A stretch of DNA of 6,737 nt from Cellvibrionaceae bacterium. GTDB lineage: Bacteria; Pseudomonadota; Gammaproteobacteria; Pseudomonadales; Cellvibrionaceae. The stretch covers positions 1 through 6,737 of the forward strand of contig JAGKXA010000227.1 in assembly GCA_021151615.1 (NCBI GenBank), read 5' to 3'. The notes beneath the pieces were generated by a model. The model saw only the letters and a list, made by a program, of their open reading frames with translations. It ran no database searches and had not been told where the DNA came from. The translations under genes and the position numbers were made by a program. Shown here piece by piece: positions 5,302 to 6,737 of the stretch (position 1 is the first letter of the stretch; the number at the start of each line of letters is the position of its first letter).

Positions 5302-5488
5302 GGAACAAACGTTTTACGCGTGGTACATCGGCTGCATCAACGATGCTGGTGCCGCGCAGTTGGCGCTTACGCTTGGTCGTCATTTTGGTCAGGATGTGGC
5401 TCTTGTTAGCGTGCTTGAATTTGAAGCCCGCGCCAGTCTTTTTGAAGCGCTTTGACGCGCCACTGTGTACTTTAGCTTTGGTTGCCAT
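5291..5488 (-). CDS. rpmI: 50S ribosomal protein L35
   Basis: This 65-residue basic protein of the large ribosomal subunit has the length and sequence expected of L35. MATKAKVHSGASKRFKKTG at the N-terminus is followed by FKFKHANKSHILTKMTTKRKRQLRG-type residues to about 50 and a C-terminal helix ending VKRLFRAI. The ATG at 5488 has GGAG nine bases upstream. An in-frame GTG at 5503 would add five residues but overlaps that ribosome binding site, so I rejected it. The gene sits 61 bp after infC and 35 bp before rplT. In E. coli the rpmI start region is the target of L20 autogenous repression. The short infC-rpmI spacer here contains a possible small hairpin (GGGCTTTTAGCTGCC, minus strand), but nothing decisive. 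Confidence 0.97.
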   Translation of the reverse strand: MATKAKVHSGASKRFKKTGAGFKFKHANKSHILTKMTTKRKRQLRGTSIVDAADVPRVKRLFRAI

Positions 5489-5549
5489 GTGATAAAACTC
5501 CACACATCTAAGTAAATAATATAAATAATCAAGGCAGCTAAAAGCCCGA

Positions 5550-6098
5550 CTATTTTCTCTTTTTGGGAGCGAGCACCATGGTGAGTTGCTTACCTTCCAT
5601 TTTGGCAGCTTGCTCTACAGTACCCATCTCAGCCAGGTCGGTCTCAATGCGCTGCATCATTTCCATACCCAACTCTTGATGGGCAAGCTCGCGGCCACGG
5701 AACTTTAACGTTACCTTGGCCTTGTCCCCATGCTCCAGGAAGCGAACCAAGGCTTTTAACTTCACCTGATAGTCTGCTTCCTCCGTCCCTGGGCGAAATT
5801 TCATTTCTTTGATCTGCTGCTGCTTTTGCTTTTTCTTGGCAGCCGCTTTGGTCTTCTTGATCTCAAACAGATGCTTGCCATAATCCATAATCTTGCAGAC
5901 TATTGGATCGCTATCAGCAACGATCTCCACCAAATCCAGTGTGGCTGCTTGAGCCTGCGCCAAGGCATCACTCAAGGCAACAATACCTACCTGTTCACCT
6001 TCGGCATTGATTAAACGAACCTGTTTGGCTTCGATCTGATCGTTGATCCGCGCTTTTTTAGAATTGCCTTTGGCCGCGGGAGCGTTATCTCGTTTGAT
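5550..6098 (-). CDS. infC: Translation initiation factor IF-3, probable AUC start
   Basis: IF3 binds the 30S subunit, prevents premature joining to 50S and checks start codon and initiator tRNA. The N-terminal domain runs from about residue 18 to 80 with PIVCKIMDYGK (65-75). A lysine/glutamine-rich linker follows (about 81-97), then the C-terminal domain with KFRPGTEEADYQVK (100-113), FRGRELAHQE and the family ending VLAPKKRK. No ATG, GTG or TTG exists in frame upstream of a TTG at 5975, which would remove 41 residues and cut through the N-terminal domain. Extending upstream reaches ATC at 6098, with GGAG eight bases before it, and an in-frame stop shortly beyond. This gives 182 residues, close to the 180 of E. 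coli. E. coli infC starts at AUU, through which IF3 represses itself; AUC could act the same way. It follows thrS after 73 bp. Confidence 0.95.
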   Translation of the reverse strand: MKRDNAPAAKGNSKKARINDQIEAKQVRLINAEGEQVGIVALSDALAQAQAATLDLVEIVADSDPIVCKIMDYGKHLFEIKKTKAAAKKKQKQQQIKEMKFRPGTEEADYQVKLKALVRFLEHGDKAKVTLKFRGRELAHQELGMEMMQRIETDLAEMGTVEQAAKMEGKQLTMVLAPKKRK

Positions 6099-6110
6099 AG
6101 TTGTATCTCC
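6099..6110 (-). promoter_or_regulatory. infC ribosome binding site for a non-canonical start
   Basis: GGAG (6110-6107) is separated by eight bases from the ATC at 6098-6096. Spacing and strength are normal for this operon, and no ATG, GTG or TTG lies at a usable distance in the IF3 frame. The site therefore points to ATC as the start codon. Confidence 0.75.
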
Positions 6111-6149
6111 AAATAATTAATAGGAACGAATCTTTTTCACTTTTTACGC

Positions 6150-6170
6150 ATCCGGGTCCCAAAACCCGAT
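6150..6170 (-). other. Stem-loop in the thrS-infC spacer
   Basis: In minus-strand RNA, AUCGGGU (6170-6164) pairs with ACCCGGAU (6157-6150), with one bulged G, around loop UUUGGG. It starts immediately after the thrS stop codon. The sequence after it is A-rich with no T-run, so transcription should continue into infC. It could be a processing or stability element; no function is shown. Confidence 0.45.
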
Positions 6171-6171
6171 T

Positions 6172-6737
6172 TTAAGCAGAAATATTTCTGCCTCGACGCG
6201 CTATATCGGCGGTCAAGTGCGCGATGAAAGCTTCCAGAGTCATTACACCCAAATCTTGTCCGTCCCTTGTGCGAACTGCAAGTGATTGATTTTCAACCTC
6301 TTTATCGCCAACGACGAGCAGGTAGGGTACCCGCTGAATTGTGTGCTCGCGGATTTTAAAGCCGATCTTCTCATTTCTCAAGTCAGGAATTACGCGGATA
6401 CCCTTATCGCGCAGAGTTTTTTCTACGAATTTGACGTATTCACCCTGATTATCAGTGATATTCATCACTGCAACCTGGGCAGGCGCCAACCAAACCGGGA
6501 ATGAACCTTCATAGTGTTCGATCAGGATTCCCAGGAAACGCTCGAAAGAACCAAGGATTGCACGATGCAGCATAACTGGACGTTTGCGCGCATTATCTTC
6601 CGCCACATATTCTGCATCCAAGCGCTCGGGCAACACGTAGTCAAGCTGGATAGTACCGCACTGCCAGGAGCGACCAAGGGCATCTTTGATCTGGTATTCG
6701 ATCTTTGGACCATAGAACGCCCCCTCACCCGGCAGCT
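6172..6737 (-). CDS. thrS: Threonyl-tRNA synthetase, C-terminal part (5' end outside window)
   Basis: The 187 complete codons visible (plus two bases) are the end of ThrRS, the class II synthetase that charges tRNA-Thr; the full protein is about 640 residues, so over two thirds lies beyond the right edge. The segment starts inside the catalytic domain with EGAFYGPKIEYQIKDALGRS and WQCGTIQLDY. Motif 3 follows as HRAILGSFERF: His57 of the visible part aligns with zinc ligand His511 of E. coli, and Arg66 with the motif 3 arginine. From about residue 80 (WLAPAQVAVMNITD, then LRNEKIGFKIREHT) to the end is the anticodon-binding domain. The stop is TAA at 6174-6172. A GTG at 6636 is an internal valine codon, not a start. 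In E. coli ThrRS represses its own mRNA; the leader that would show this is outside the window. Confidence 0.98.
   Translation of the reverse strand, partial: LPGEGAFYGPKIEYQIKDALGRSWQCGTIQLDYVLPERLDAEYVAEDNARKRPVMLHRAILGSFERFLGILIEHYEGSFPVWLAPAQVAVMNITDNQGEYVKFVEKTLRDKGIRVIPDLRNEKIGFKIREHTIQRVPYLLVVGDKEVENQSLAVRTRDGQDLGVMTLEAFIAHLTADIARRGRNISA

Noticed and set aside
5489..5503. GTG start for rpmI adding five residues
   Set aside because: L35 normally begins MATKAK or similar; the GTG overlaps the GGAG that serves the ATG at 5488.
5973..5975. TTG start for infC giving 141 residues
   Set aside because: It would remove part of the conserved IF3 N-terminal domain, and the homologous frame continues upstream to an ATC with a good ribosome binding site.

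Overview
The window is a block of housekeeping translation genes from a gammaproteobacterium. All genes are on the minus strand, so transcription runs from high to low coordinates. In transcription order it holds: the 3' end of thrS (threonyl-tRNA synthetase, cut by the window edge), infC (IF3), rpmI (L35), rplT (L20), pheS and pheT (phenylalanyl-tRNA synthetase alpha and beta), ihfA (IHF alpha), a small MerR-family regulator gene, and a tRNA-Pro(GGG) gene with its own terminator. This order, including the short MerR gene overlapping ihfA and the proline tRNA after it, is what I recall from Pseudomonas and relatives. Moderate GC and the protein sequences suggest a Pseudomonas-related or Cellvibrio-like marine/soil gammaproteobacterium; the genus is inference.

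Layout: 1-290 is AT-rich with one bidirectional terminator hairpin at 23-58 and no convincing gene. 289-314 is the tRNA terminator, 333-409 the tRNA, and 410-561 a spacer with a candidate stable-RNA promoter and a perfect match to the IHF consensus. 562-1210 holds merR and ihfA, which overlap by 20 bp. 1223-3592 is pheT. 3593-3706 is an unusually long pheS-pheT spacer filled by an inverted pair of REP-like palindromes. 3707-4720 is pheS. 4721-4895 is a structured leader with an intrinsic terminator, a possible alternative pairing and a Phe-rich short reading frame. 4896-5488 holds rplT and rpmI. 5550-6098 is infC, which appears to start at AUC. 6172-6737 is partial thrS.

The genes form one translation-capacity cluster: two aminoacyl-tRNA synthetases, an initiation factor, two large-subunit proteins and a tRNA, joined to a nucleoid protein and an uncharacterised regulator. 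Spacing is short apart from the two structured spacers flanking pheS. These look like the places where pheST expression could be set separately from the ribosomal-protein genes upstream.

I see no defence system, integrase, transposase gene, CRISPR array or other accessory cargo. The points of interest are regulatory: the REP-like doublet inside an essential operon, the putative pheST attenuator, and the non-canonical infC start.
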